The notes beneath the pieces were generated by a model. It worked only from the letters and a program-made list of their open reading frames with translations, searched no databases and had not been told where the DNA came from. Positions 8,882 through 17,194 of a stretch of DNA of 64,000 nucleotides are shown piece by piece; position 1 is the stretch's first letter, and each line of letters opens with the position of its first letter. The DNA is from Pseudaminobacter soli (ex Li et al. 2025). GTDB lineage: Bacteria; Pseudomonadota; Alphaproteobacteria; Rhizobiales; Rhizobiaceae. The stretch covers positions 1 through 64,000 of the forward strand of contig NZ_PXYL01000020.1 in assembly GCF_003012705.1 (NCBI RefSeq), read 5' to 3'. Made by a program: the position numbers and the translations under genes.

Positions 8882-8910
8882 CGGGCATAGAGGCGGTTGG
8901 AATCACCCGA

Positions 8911-9861
8911 ATGAAGATAATCGATGCCAGACAGGCCGCGGACGCACTGGCTTATGGGGCGTTGATCGACGAGCTTGCCAAAGGCTTTGCCGTCGGTTGC
9001 GAATCCCCGGAGCGACATCACCATACGATCGAAAGTCGGGTCCTACCGGATTCGACTTTGCTGCTGATGCCCGCCTGGGACTACGAACAGATGGATCGCC
9101 GCTATCTCGGGATCAAGATCGTCAGCGTGTGCCCCGGCAACAGTTCGCGAAATCTGCCGGGTCTGACGTCGACCTACATTCTGTGCGATGCCGATACCGG
9201 CCAACAGCTCGCCTTCATCGATGGCAACACGATTACCGCACGCCGCACGGCTGCCACAGCCGCGCTGGGTGCCCACTATCTGTCACGGGAAGATTCCAGT
9301 CGCTTATTGCTGATCGGTTCCGGCAAGGTGGCCAGTCTCGTGCCCGACGCCTTACGGGCAATCCGCCCGATCACGGAAGTTGCCGTGTGGGACATCAATG
9401 CAAGCGCAGCCAAAGATCTTGTGCATCGGCTAAACGATGGCGGCTTCAAGGCGCGTCTCGTGGAGGATCTTGAGCGAGAAGTCGGAGCAGCGGACATAGT
9501 CAGCGCTGCGACGTTGGCGATCGATCCGATCATCCGCGGCGAGTGGTTGTCGGAAGGCACGCATGTCGACCTGATCGGCAGCTTCACGCCAAACATGCGC
9601 GAAGCGGACGATGCAGTCATGCAACGGGCGACGATCTATGTGGATCGCCCCGAGGCGCTCAAGGAAGCCGGCGACCTGATACAACCCCTGCAATGCGGCG
9701 CGATCACGGAAGACCAAATTGTCGGCGCGTTGCAGGATCTATGCCGTAATCAATGCGTAGCGCGAACATCGGCCCGGCAGATCACTCTTTTCAAAGCGGT
9801 CGGATCGTCGCTCGCAGATCTTGTTGCGGCGCGTATGGTCTATGCCTCGGTTCAGGGTTAG
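8911..9861 (+). CDS. Ornithine cyclodeaminase / mu-crystallin family protein
   Basis: 316 aa from the ATG at 8911 (MKIIDARQAADAL), where family similarity begins. The substrate-domain segment is ESRVLPDSTLLLMPAWD. LSTYIL-like sequence (LTSTYILCDADTGQQLAFID) precedes the Rossmann motif LIGSGKVASLVPDALRA. Relatives include ornithine cyclodeaminase, alanine dehydrogenase, ketimine reductase and opine-type dehydrogenases, all NAD(P)-dependent enzymes handling imines of amino acids. It is last in the operon with importer, hydroxyacid dehydrogenase and RraA-like genes. The family call is secure, the reaction is not. Confidence 0.9.
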   Translation: MKIIDARQAADALAYGALIDELAKGFAVGCESPERHHHTIESRVLPDSTLLLMPAWDYEQMDRRYLGIKIVSVCPGNSSRNLPGLTSTYILCDADTGQQLAFIDGNTITARRTAATAALGAHYLSREDSSRLLLIGSGKVASLVPDALRAIRPITEVAVWDINASAAKDLVHRLNDGGFKARLVEDLEREVGAADIVSAATLAIDPIIRGEWLSEGTHVDLIGSFTPNMREADDAVMQRATIYVDRPEALKEAGDLIQPLQCGAITEDQIVGALQDLCRNQCVARTSARQITLFKAVGSSLADLVAARMVYASVQG

Positions 9862-9983
9862 TCGTGAAAGTAGCCTCCGTCGCATGCCACTTCAAGGGCC
9901 GAGGCAGAGTATCCCGAAACTACTGAGAACCAGTGCGAACCTAGAGCAACTCAACCGGGGCGATCCCGGCACAGTGCGGGTGT

Positions 9984-10440
9984 CTACAGACTCGCTGCGA
10001 TCGCGTTCATCATATCTCGGGCATTGATGCGCAAGACCGGATCGATGGCAACTGGCCAGCTAGAAAGCTTTACGCCCACGAAGTCCCGCTCGTGGTCGAT
10101 ATAAATCAACTGGCCGAAGACACCGCGTGCCATGATGACAGAGCCTTCGACATCATCGATCCAGAACTGGTTGCGATAGGCTCCCCGCGCCCAATCGGTC
10201 TTGTAAACTTCGGCAAAGCGTGTCGTATCGCCAATGCGTGTTTGACGAACCCATTCCTCCGGGACGATTTGTCTGCCGTTGAGGTAGCCATTCCTGGCGT
10301 AGATCATGCCGAAACGGCCAAGGTCGCGCAGCGAAGCCGACAGGCCTCCTTCGGCGATTGCATAACTTCCGCCTCTTTCACGTTCCTGACGTTCATATCC
10401 CACACGGCACTCATCGTTCTGGGCCTTGAGCAGCAGCTGC
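9984..10440 (-). pseudogene. C-terminal relic of a class C beta-lactamase-like serine hydrolase
   Basis: The minus-strand reading AIAEGGLSASLRDLGRFG, then EEWVRQTR, then a FWIDD segment and the ending VLRINARDMMNAIAASL, matches the C-terminal half of class C beta-lactamase/esterase (AmpC-like) proteins. The N-terminal half with the catalytic SxxK and YxN motifs is absent. Upstream the same frame runs into unrelated sequence. It is a truncated remnant of perhaps 150 residues and cannot be catalytically active. Confidence 0.65.
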
Positions 10441-10527
10441 CACTTTCCAGTTTCCCCGGTATAGGAGAAAGAGAACAGGAAAGAGCAGGAGGGGAGCCAT
10501 AGCTCCCTTCCCAAGTGTTGCCCCGCG

Positions 10528-10710
10528 TCAGTAGTCGGGGTCTTCGTCCTCCTCTTCGGGATCGAAGCTGGCTTCCTCGGTGATCCGTCCGGTGGCGATG
10601 ATGCGATGGATGCGCTTGGACATGGCCGCCTCGGTGATGCCCAAGACCGCCGCAAGCTCTTCTGCGTCGTGTAGCGCAAACTCTGGATGGCGTTGAGCGT
10701 GGCGGTCAGT
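10528..10710 (-). pseudogene. Short HTH-like ORF remnant
   Basis: A 60-codon minus-strand frame without a usable start ends at a TGA at 10528. It reads HDAEELAAVLGITEAAMSKR, which looks like a helix-turn-helix, then IHRIIATGRITEEASF and an acidic tail (DPEEEDEDPDY). Just upstream, another frame reads TGWTVEKDP, a stop, then DELTATLNAIQ. This suggests a decayed small DNA-binding protein with a stop codon and a frameshift. I do not recognise the family. Confidence 0.35.
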
Positions 10711-10912
10711 TCATCTTAGGGGTCCTTTTCGACGGTCCATCCGGTTTCGGTACACATGACTCGGCGATGAACCACAATTCACCCTGCTGAAAGTAGCTTC
10801 AGCATAAGGTCAGATTATTACGACAGTAAAATTGATGATTTGAGGAAGTCGTATTCTTAGAATATACCTTAATTTTTAACGTGCTTACTTTTACGTGGCA
10901 GGGGCTTGTGTA

Positions 10913-11947
10913 ATGATCAAGGGTGTCAAGCGGCTCGCGACAGACGAAGAGAAATCCCGATTGGACCGCGACACGCAACTCCTCGCCGCCATCGTCGAAA
11001 GTTCTCACGACTCCATAGTGACCCAGAATCTCGACGGGACCATCACAAGCTGGAACACCGGCGCTGAGCTACTCTTTGGTTATCGCGCCGATGAAGCCAT
11101 CGGCAAGTCAGTGACGATGTTTATTCCCGCGGCGCTGCGTGACAAGGAGTCCTGCATCCAGGCGCGTATCCGAAACGGAGAGCGCGTCGACCATTATGAA
11201 ACCGTGCGCCTGCGCAAGGACGGCACCGCAATCCATGTGTCCCTGACGGTCTCGCCATTGAAAGACGGCAACGGCGAGATAGTGGGCGCCTCACGGATCG
11301 GCAGGGACATCACGGAGCGGAAACAGGCCGAGGATCAACGGCGGCTCCTCCTTAAAGAAATGGAACACCGCATCAAGAATGTCTTTTCACTTGCGAGCAG
11401 CTTGATCACCTTGTCCGCTAACCGCGCTAGAACCCCGGCCCAACTGGCCGAGATGGCCAGCGGGCGCCTAGAGGCTCTCGCCCGAGCTCATGCACTCACG
11501 GTTCCGAGCGCAGATGGAGCCGACAGCACCGCCCAGACGACACTGCATGAGCTGATCCGTACCATCCTGTCGCCGTGTCTGGATGCTGCCGACGATGAAA
11601 GACTTCGAGTGACCGGCAGAGATTTCACCCTTTCCTCGCAGGCAGTGACGCCTCTCGCGCTAGTCCTGAACGAACTGATGACAAACGCCGCCAAACACGG
11701 AGCCCTTCGGGAGCCGTCGGGCAGCATATCCTTTGACTGCGCCGAACAGCACGGGCACATCGTCCTGGTCTGGACCGAGCGCGGAGCCAGCACACTTGAA
11801 GGGGCTCCCGATCATGAAGGCTTCGGAACTCGGCTCAGTCAGATCACCGTCGAAAAGCAACTTGGCGGAAGCATAAAGCGCGAATGGACAGCGCAGGGGT
11901 TGAGAGTCACGATGACGATTGATCCAGCCTATCTGACGCCCAGGTGA
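10913..11947 (+). CDS. PAS-domain sensor histidine kinase, HWE family
   Basis: 344 aa from ATG 10913 (GGGG 10 nt upstream); a GTG at 10895 is an alternative. Residues about 20-140 form a PAS domain with the PAC-like ending GASRIGRDITERKQAE. The kinase core has LLLKEMEHRIKNVFSL with phospho-acceptor His152, the N-box LNELMTNAAKHGAL and the diagnostic VLVWTERG (the W-x-E of the HWE name). There are no membrane spans, so it is a cytosolic sensor. No response regulator lies adjacent; HWE kinases of Rhizobiales often act with unlinked or general-stress regulators. The PAS domain lacks the flavin-binding cysteine motif of LOV domains. Confidence 0.9.
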   Translation: MIKGVKRLATDEEKSRLDRDTQLLAAIVESSHDSIVTQNLDGTITSWNTGAELLFGYRADEAIGKSVTMFIPAALRDKESCIQARIRNGERVDHYETVRLRKDGTAIHVSLTVSPLKDGNGEIVGASRIGRDITERKQAEDQRRLLLKEMEHRIKNVFSLASSLITLSANRARTPAQLAEMASGRLEALARAHALTVPSADGADSTAQTTLHELIRTILSPCLDAADDERLRVTGRDFTLSSQAVTPLALVLNELMTNAAKHGALREPSGSISFDCAEQHGHIVLVWTERGASTLEGAPDHEGFGTRLSQITVEKQLGGSIKREWTAQGLRVTMTIDPAYLTPR

Positions 11948-12113
11948 CGCTTGAGCCGAGGGGGCTTCTCTGCGATGGCCCTCTGGGGCGCCAGCGTCGC
12001 CGAGGGTCTGCTCGTCGGACTACCGCCTTCCTTACCGAGCGTCTCCTGACCGGCGATGCAACCGCCGTTCTTACGGATGGACGGGAGGCGTCGGTCACCC
12101 ACTGGGGGAACTC

Positions 12114-12374
12114 CTAGACCTGAGGCTTCCGCGACCGCAGAACGAGAGCGAAGACGCCGCCGCTGTCGCGCATCCGGCAGAATCTTTCTCCGCGCCAGCG
12201 GCCTCCTCTATGGCGCTGGATGTTCCATTGAATTCGGTTCTTACATTCGATGATACGGGTCGCGGGACCGTCGCCGTCATCCCAACTCAGGCTAACGTGC
12301 CGGTATAGGTCGCTGTGTTCTTGGTGCGCCGCTGCCGGTTTGTGGTCGGCAAGGCTGGTGGGGGCTTGGTTCAT
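12114..12374 (-). CDS. Conserved-looking small protein, function unknown
   Basis: 86 aa from ATG 12374 (MNQAPTSLADHKPA). The centre, YRHVSLSWDDGDGPATRIIE then CKNRIQWNIQRHRGGRWRGE, is rich in Trp, Arg and Asp and reads like a folded small domain rather than random sequence. It stands alone in an accessory stretch with no operon partner. I cannot assign a family with confidence. The C-terminus (FALVLRSRKPQV) may be frameshifted, because the last 25 residues lose the earlier character. Confidence 0.42.
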   Translation of the reverse strand: MNQAPTSLADHKPAAAHQEHSDLYRHVSLSWDDGDGPATRIIECKNRIQWNIQRHRGGRWRGERFCRMRDSGGVFALVLRSRKPQV

Positions 12375-13137
12375 GAGTTTGGCTTGGGTGATGTGCTGGG
12401 TCCATGGCGGTCCATCGAAATGATGAACCGGCCACGTGACTTGAGAGATTGAAGGGGGAGCTGCGGCGAGCGAGCAGTAACGCGCTTGCGGGTCGGGGCC
12501 AAAACCTGGGCGGCCTCTAAACAAGGAGAGAAGCTCACCCCAATTGCCGAGGCCTCAAGGAGCCAGCGAGGACGGGCTTCGTTCTCTGTATGGGCAGCTA
12601 ATTTGGCAGGTCGCTGGGTGCTCTCAGGATGGCAACCAAAACGAGACCGGTGCATCGGGCCCGCCTCCTGCTTACGAGAAGGAACCGTTGAGATTCTATG
12701 TGCGATATGAAGCTATTACGCCAAGCCATTGAAATTTCTTGAACATCATTCATAGGGCATGATCGCAAAAAAGGACCCGCCGGAGCAGGGCCAAAAGACG
12801 GACCGGCCCAAAGAGCCACCGCCCGTCTTGCTCCCATGGGGCCTTAGTAGCGCACACACTTTGGCAGAATGCCTTCGGAAGGCAAGGTCTAGATGCTCAG
12901 CCAGAGCGGAAGGCGGAAGTCGGCGACCAGAGGAGCGAGCCCATAAGCTGCGGTATCGTCTTCGCTCGCTCGGATTGTCTTGACATCTAAATTTCAATTA
13001 CCAGTCGCTTAACTGATTCGGAACAAGGTAGTACTTTTATCTTGTTAGCGGCTCAATCACAAAAACACATGCAGTTGTTGACTGCAGTGATGGGAGTGCT
13101 GTCGCGGGTAGTTCAGCACTGGTTTCGGGGAGGTCGC
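12375..13137. other. Gene-poor stretch
   Basis: About 760 bp with only overlapping low-quality frames on both strands and no ribosome binding sites of note. I see no transposase, RNA gene or repeat. It separates the HWE kinase region from the small accessory genes and may be eroded mobile DNA. Confidence 0.45.
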
Positions 13138-13410
13138 ATGTCTTCCGACGGTCACCACGAGTATTTCGCCCCTAGCGACATGGCGATGATTGAGCGTGTT
13201 CTCGCCCGATTCGATCTCCGAGAGCCGTTGTGTAGTCCCGCAATGCAGCGTGGTGCGGCCAAGTTCCTGATCCGCAAGTTTCAGGAGGGAATGACCGAAG
13301 AAGTCGATATGGCTATAGCACTCGTTCGCTATCTGGGGTTATGGCGAGTTTGGTGGTCAAGGCCCCAGCCCAGCGCCGAACCTCTGCCCAATGGTGTTAG
13401 ACGGGCTTAG
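13138..13410 (+). CDS. Small conserved-looking hypothetical protein
   Basis: 90 aa. The start at ATG 13138 has GGGGAGG 4 nt upstream, the best signal in the region. The sequence YFAPSDMAMIERVLARFDLR, then AAKFLIRKFQEGMTEEVDMA, is alpha-helical and resembles small orphan proteins common in Rhizobiales genomes, which share a helix of this FLIRxFQxGxTxE type. No catalytic motif or membrane span is present. Function unknown. Confidence 0.55.
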   Translation: MSSDGHHEYFAPSDMAMIERVLARFDLREPLCSPAMQRGAAKFLIRKFQEGMTEEVDMAIALVRYLGLWRVWWSRPQPSAEPLPNGVRRA

Positions 13411-13496
13411 CCTGCTGAACGCCACCAATCGGGATGAGCACGGGCGGGTGCTGTATCTGGCGAGGACCGCGATCGTCTGGTGGCACCTTGCGCTCT

Positions 13497-13709
13497 TCAG
13501 CCTTGTTTGTGGGTGGCTTCACCGCCGTCGGCTTCCCATGGATCACCAGCGGCAGGATCGCTTTCCAGGCACGCGACACAGACATAGACAAGCGGCCCCA
13601 CCAGAACCTTCACCGTCGCTGGCTTCCGGCAACGGGCGCAGCAATTCGGACCCAAAATGACAGGAGGCTGACTAAGTGGCGGTCGGTAGCGCGGTCCTTC
13701 CACTTTCAT
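13497..13709 (-). CDS. Small zinc-ribbon-like protein
   Basis: 70 aa from ATG 13709, which has GGGGAG with 6-nt spacing; an ATG two codons upstream has none. Two cysteine pairs, CARC near residue 25 and CVAC near residue 46 (CCARCRKPATVKVLVGPLVY then VCVACLES), make a C-x2-C...C-x2-C zinc-binding pattern. The protein is otherwise hydrophilic. It is probably a small nucleic-acid or protein-binding accessory protein; that is inference from the zinc ribbon alone. Confidence 0.5.
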   Translation of the reverse strand: MKVEGPRYRPPLSQPPVILGPNCCARCRKPATVKVLVGPLVYVCVACLESDPAAGDPWEADGGEATHKQG

Positions 13710-13857
13710 CTGCATCTCCCCAACAAGAGCATAGCGAGCGTAACCCTGATTTAGGTGATGGGCTTTCTGAATCGCGTCAATCCTATAGCCAATATTGCCG
13801 ATTTGTTGACTGGTTCAAGGCCGCTCTACACTGAATATCCCAAGTTCACACAGAGAT

Positions 13858-14149
13858 TTATATTTCGTCCAGCGTAATCCGCAGTGCCCTGATAACCACG
13901 ACGGCCTTGAGCATTGCCTCGGACACCGCAGCGGGACCGAACAACTCGATGTTGTAGGCCATCCGGTATAGGGCAAAGACGACATCACCCGATCCCAGAT
14001 TATTCGTCGGCGTGAAGTTGAGCACTTGGCGGTATTCGGCAATGGTTTCGGCGGCGTGGGTCAGCACCTCCCGCCGTTCGAAGCAGGTCAGGTCATCGAC
14101 CAATGTTCGCGGCGCGGATAAGATCGGAGACGATGTCGGTGGTTGCCAT
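13858..14149 (-). pseudogene. Frameshifted paralogue of the next small gene
   Basis: Begins at ATG 14149 (MATTDIVSDLIRAAN, GGAGA upstream). It then breaks by one base before VDDLTCFERREVLTHAAETI, and continues AEYRQVLNFTPTNNLGSGDV to the stop at 13858. The neighbouring gene at 14458-14760 reads MSGVDVLSDLIRAAN, DDLCNFERDKLLERAAETI, EALNSVPTNNLGSGDI, so the two are clear tandem paralogues. The frame break lies at about 14108-14114, where the original frame meets a TGA. It may be a real pseudogene or a sequencing error. Family function unknown. Confidence 0.7.
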
Positions 14150-14298
14150 GACCGTTCTCCATCCGACAAAGTTGTTTCATGGGTAGCGGTCAACGCGGAA
14201 TCTATGCCGGGGCGAGCGGGGGGCAATCGCATGCGCGTCCGAGCCGCACAGCAGGGCGATATGCAGCGATAGGATTGTGATCGTGATGCCAGTGCGCC

Positions 14299-14323
14299 AA
14301 AAAAATACCCGCCGAAGCGGGTA
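14299..14323 (-). terminator. Intrinsic terminator with UUCG loop
   Basis: On the minus strand a 7-bp perfect stem (TACCCGC/GCGGGTA) is closed by a TTCG tetraloop and followed by seven T residues. This is a textbook rho-independent terminator. It lies about 135 bp downstream of the intact small gene ending at 14458 and separates it from the frameshifted paralogue. Confidence 0.85.
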
Positions 14324-14457
14324 AAAAGTTTCGGGTTTTGCTGTGAAGCAGCGAGGTAACGCTCCCATGAGGGGTTGGCCGCGTCAAGCTTCAGGCGGTT
14401 GAGTGTCGAGGCTAGCACAGTGACATCGGCGGTCGAGCGCTGCTTTGGGCCAGTCGG

Positions 14458-14760
14458 TTAAGGCAAACGGTGCGCCCGTCTCATCTGAATGCGCAGTGTT
14501 CTGATGTCCGTAACAGCCCTGAGCATGACCTCCGATGCCGCTTGATGGCTTGGCGGATTGCCAGCATAGGCCATGGAGTAAAGGTCGAAGACGATGTCAC
14601 CGGAGCCGAGATTATTCGTCGGCACGGAATTGAGCGCCTCACGGTAATCGCTGATGGTTTCCGCCGCCCGTTCCAGGAGTTTGTCGCGTTCGAAGTTGCA
14701 CAGATCGTCAGGTCTGTTGGCTGCGCGGATCAGATCCGAGAGAACATCTACGCCTGACAT
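14458..14760 (-). CDS. Small hypothetical protein, intact member of a tandem pair
   Basis: 100 aa from ATG 14760, preceded by GGAGA with 8-nt spacing. Sequence features are VDVLSDLIRAANRPDDL, FERDKLLERAAETISDYREA, the strongly shared PTNNLGSGDIVFDLYSMAY, and a basic C-terminus. It is predicted helical and cytosolic. The frameshifted paralogue downstream shares roughly half its residues, and the PTNNLGSGD block is identical. It ends before a strong terminator. I do not recognise the family; it sits among mobile-element debris. Confidence 0.65.
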   Translation of the reverse strand: MSGVDVLSDLIRAANRPDDLCNFERDKLLERAAETISDYREALNSVPTNNLGSGDIVFDLYSMAYAGNPPSHQAASEVMLRAVTDIRTLRIQMRRAHRLP

Positions 14761-14867
14761 TGCCGGTCTCTCCGACTGCCAGCAGTGAGCTTTGAGTTCC
14801 ATGAGGATGTAAGCCGAGACAAATGCTCGTCAATGCCCGGGAACCGCGCATTTTGATGCCTCGCTGT

Positions 14868-15035
14868 TCAACACCAGACCTTCTCAAAGCCTCGCGTGTG
14901 TGCTGCCGAGAGAGCTGCACAGGCCGCCATTCCGGGCATCACCTCACGGACGGATAGCACGCTCTCGATGCCTTCGCCCGCCGCCAGCACCTCACCGGAT
15001 GATCCGAAGCGGACTGCGAGCCCAAGAAGGTCGCC
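14868..15035 (-). pseudogene. Toprim-domain (phage/ICE primase-like) fragment
   Basis: The minus-strand frame reads GDLLGLAVRFGSSGEVLAAG, then EGIESVLSVREVMPGM and AACAALSAAHTRGFEKVW. This is the Toprim core (GEGIE-S/T-VLS followed by AALSAAH) of large replication or conjugation-associated proteins on integrative elements and plasmids. Only about 50 residues remain, with no helicase or zinc-finger part. It abuts, on the opposite strand, a truncated VapC gene at about 15035, which marks a recombination junction. Confidence 0.6.
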
Positions 15036-15210
15036 ATATGCCGGCATCCGCGCCGAGCTGGACGCCACGGGCAAGCCCATCGGCCCCAACGACCTATTCA
15101 TCGCCGCGCACGCCTACGCGCTGGGCACGACGCTGGTCACCGCCAACGTGAGCGAGTTCGCCCGGATCAGGGGCCTGAAGGTCGAAAGCTGGCTGGAGGA
15201 GAGCGCATGA
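15036..15210 (+). pseudogene. VapC (PIN-domain toxin) C-terminal fragment
   Basis: The frame reads YAGIRAELDATGKPIGPNDL, then FIAAHAYALGTTLVTANVSE and FARIRGLKVESWLEESA. This is the C-terminal half of a VapC PIN-domain RNase, including the conserved Asp of PNDLFIAAHA and the VTAN-x2-EF motif. The N-terminal half with the first catalytic Asp is missing because it is replaced by the opposite-strand Toprim fragment. It cannot encode an active toxin. It overlaps the following antitoxin-like gene by 4 bp. Confidence 0.75.
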
Positions 15211-15420
15211 CAAGGACGGTTTCGATTACCGAGGTCCGCGAAGACGCGGAGGGAGTCATCGGGCGTGCGGCAGGCGAGGCTGTCGCGGTGACGAGAGGCG
15301 ACAAGGTCGAGTTCTACTCGGTGCCGGCGGCCACTTTCGAGGCGATGGTCGACGGCGTCCGCGCCGCGTCGCCTGGTCGAGCAGGCCGCCCGGATTGAGG
15401 CGCAAGTCGAGCACGCATGA
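15207..15420 (+). pseudogene. Phd/YefM-type antitoxin, frameshifted C-terminus
   Basis: The ATG at 15207 overlaps the VapC fragment stop (ATGA). MTRTVSITEVREDAEGVIGR, then AAGEAVAVTRGDKVEFYSVP and AATFEAMVDGVR, is a Phd/YefM-family DNA-binding antitoxin. The annotated frame ends at 15398 as PGRAGRPD. A one-base shift near 15368 instead restores RLVEQAARIEAQVEHA up to a TGA at 15420, which looks like a genuine antitoxin tail. With a truncated toxin upstream the module is dead. The 63-residue short form might still bind DNA. Confidence 0.65.
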
Positions 15421-15610
15421 ACGGCGTTCCCACGCCGGTCGGTGCCAGCAATGCGTCGAGGATCGACCACGCACCATAGGCCGCGCCGGGCGTCTGCAGC
15501 ACTTCTCGAATGCTGGCATCCTCGATGTCTGAGACTTCCAGATCGACGGTGGCGCCGGTGATGGGACTCGCGGCCGCTGGCTCAAAGCTGTGAAGGGATG
15601 TTCTCGTCAT
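15421..15610 (-). CDS. Unrecognised ORF coupled to hipA, probably truncated
   Basis: The ATG at 15610 overlaps the hipA stop by 4 bp, so it would be translationally coupled. The non-overlapping part reads MTRTSLHSFEPAAASPITGA, TVDLEVSDIEDASIREVLQT, then PGAAYGAWSILDALLAP, and looks protein-like. Beyond about 15420 the frame (open to 15314) runs antisense into the dead VapC/Phd module and loses character, so the gene was probably cut when that fragment arrived. Family unknown. Confidence 0.35.
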
Positions 15611-16857
15611 AGCGCCAGCGCTCGCTTGAGGTCGTCGTGCTCGAAGGCGCTGGCCATGCGATTAATCTCAGTCGAGCGGGCGCTGACTGCCCTGGCGGTA
15701 TTGCGCCAAGTCGCGGTCACGGTCGCGACTTCTTTGATAATCGCGCGCGCTTGCGGCAGCGTGAGCGCGAAGAACTCAGACGCGGCCTCCAGTAGATCGA
15801 GCGAGCAGGTGCCCTCGTCGAGATTGATGTTCGTCGTCAGTACCCGTGCCTTGAGATCGGTTGGAACGGGATTGAGGTCGTATGCCGGTGAGAGAGACCA
15901 ACCGGCCTTTCCCAGCCACAGGAAACCGTGGTTACGGAGGTGGTCGTCGACATTGGAGATCAGCACGTTGAAGACGACACGCCGATAGAGGGCATGGGCG
16001 TCCGTCTTCCCCTGGGCGCCGTGTTGAGCAAGGGCATCGACGATCTCCGGATAGCTGCCGCGCTCCCCGTCCTTGGCGCCCATCATCGCCATCGCCGACA
16101 GGAATGGGATGCGGATTGCACCGTCGCGGTCGAAGCGTCGTGACAGCATGACCGCTTTGCCAGCGACGTCGATCAGCTCGTGTTGAGGAGTGGCAATACC
16201 TGCCTTGCCGGCCAGCCGCAGGGCGATCTCTTCCCACGTCTCCATGCTGTAGTCGTCGGTCTCCTTCGGGAATTTGGCAATGGAGAGGCAACCACGTTGG
16301 TCGATGACCGACGCCTTTGGACGCGCGCCGCCGAGGGAGGAGCCGGGGGCAAAGATGAGTTGGAGGTCCTCATCCGTTTCCTCGTCCCGGAGAATCCGTT
16401 CGGTGATTTGGAGCAACCGGCTAAGCTCAATCAGAGCAGGAACGCCAGCACGGATCGGTGCCTGGAAAACCTCGTTCCCAACCCAGCGGAAGCGGAGTGC
16501 GCCCAGCCTTGTCTCGTCGGCGACGCCGAGCAGGTAGTCGCTTTCCACAAGGGTGCGAACGGCACGGCCTTCGCGATCGGCGAGGCGACGCTCGGCGCGC
16601 TGCATGAGGCGGCGTCCCCAGGTATCTGGCGCCGAGTCGCCGATGGAGCCGAACGTCGCCAGTCCGGCAGGAGGAGCGAATGCGCCACGCGTCAGTGCAA
16701 GTGCGGGCTCCAGCGAGAAGCGGTCCGGGTCCTCAAACCATGCACCGTCGTACTCGAAGAGGACGGTCTCCACGCCTCGGACGCGATTGCTCCTCGCCAG
16801 TCCGATCGGGCGCGTGCGACCGTCCAGATCTATATGCACCTCAAAGTCAGCCATCAC
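15607..16857 (-). CDS. hipA: HipA-type serine/threonine kinase toxin
   Basis: 416 aa, close to normal HipA length. The N-terminal subdomain has FEDPDRFSLEPALAL and SIGDSAPDTWGRRLMQR. The glycine-rich activation segment is SSLGGARPKASV, the catalytic loop is NVLISNVDDHLRNHGFL (Asp, His and Asn in place), and the metal-binding motif is LSPAYDLNPVP. HipA kinases phosphorylate targets such as glutamyl-tRNA synthetase and cause growth arrest. The gene overlaps hipB upstream by 11 bp. All key residues are present, so it is likely functional. Confidence 0.92.
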   Translation of the reverse strand: MMADFEVHIDLDGRTRPIGLARSNRVRGVETVLFEYDGAWFEDPDRFSLEPALALTRGAFAPPAGLATFGSIGDSAPDTWGRRLMQRAERRLADREGRAVRTLVESDYLLGVADETRLGALRFRWVGNEVFQAPIRAGVPALIELSRLLQITERILRDEETDEDLQLIFAPGSSLGGARPKASVIDQRGCLSIAKFPKETDDYSMETWEEIALRLAGKAGIATPQHELIDVAGKAVMLSRRFDRDGAIRIPFLSAMAMMGAKDGERGSYPEIVDALAQHGAQGKTDAHALYRRVVFNVLISNVDDHLRNHGFLWLGKAGWSLSPAYDLNPVPTDLKARVLTTNINLDEGTCSLDLLEAASEFFALTLPQARAIIKEVATVTATWRNTARAVSARSTEINRMASAFEHDDLKRALAL

Positions 16858-17182
16858 GGGACGATCCGGTCGGCCGCTTGAGATGGACGTGCTTGGGCAG
16901 ATTGGCGCTGGCGAGCGCCTGGCCGATGCTGTCTTTGCTGATGTCGGCGACCTGGCTTAGGCCGTCGAGCAGGCCGAGCGCCTGCAGGACGCCGGCATAG
17001 ATGCCGATGCTGACGTTGGTGTCCCCGGCTTCGACCCTCTGCAACGTTGACCGGGACGTGAAGGCGCGCTCTGCTACGACCGCCATCGGCAGCCGTCGAC
17101 GTCGACGGGCATCATGGATATCCGCCCCAAGCTTGCGCAGCGCGCGCCGCACCGCAGCGGGAGGGTTGTGTGGAGTAGGCAT
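16847..17182 (-). CDS. hipB: HipB-type XRE-family antitoxin
   Basis: 111 aa with a Cro/C1-type HTH (about residues 15-75): LGADIHDARRRRRLPMAVVA then ERAFTSRSTLQRVEAGD. It neutralises HipA and represses the operon. The C-terminus (HVHLKRPTGSSRDG) is encoded across the 11-bp overlap with hipA. An inverted repeat immediately upstream is a candidate operator. Confidence 0.88.
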   Translation of the reverse strand: MPTPHNPPAAVRRALRKLGADIHDARRRRRLPMAVVAERAFTSRSTLQRVEAGDTNVSIGIYAGVLQALGLLDGLSQVADISKDSIGQALASANLPKHVHLKRPTGSSRDG

Positions 17183-17194
17183 TTCGACACCTTC

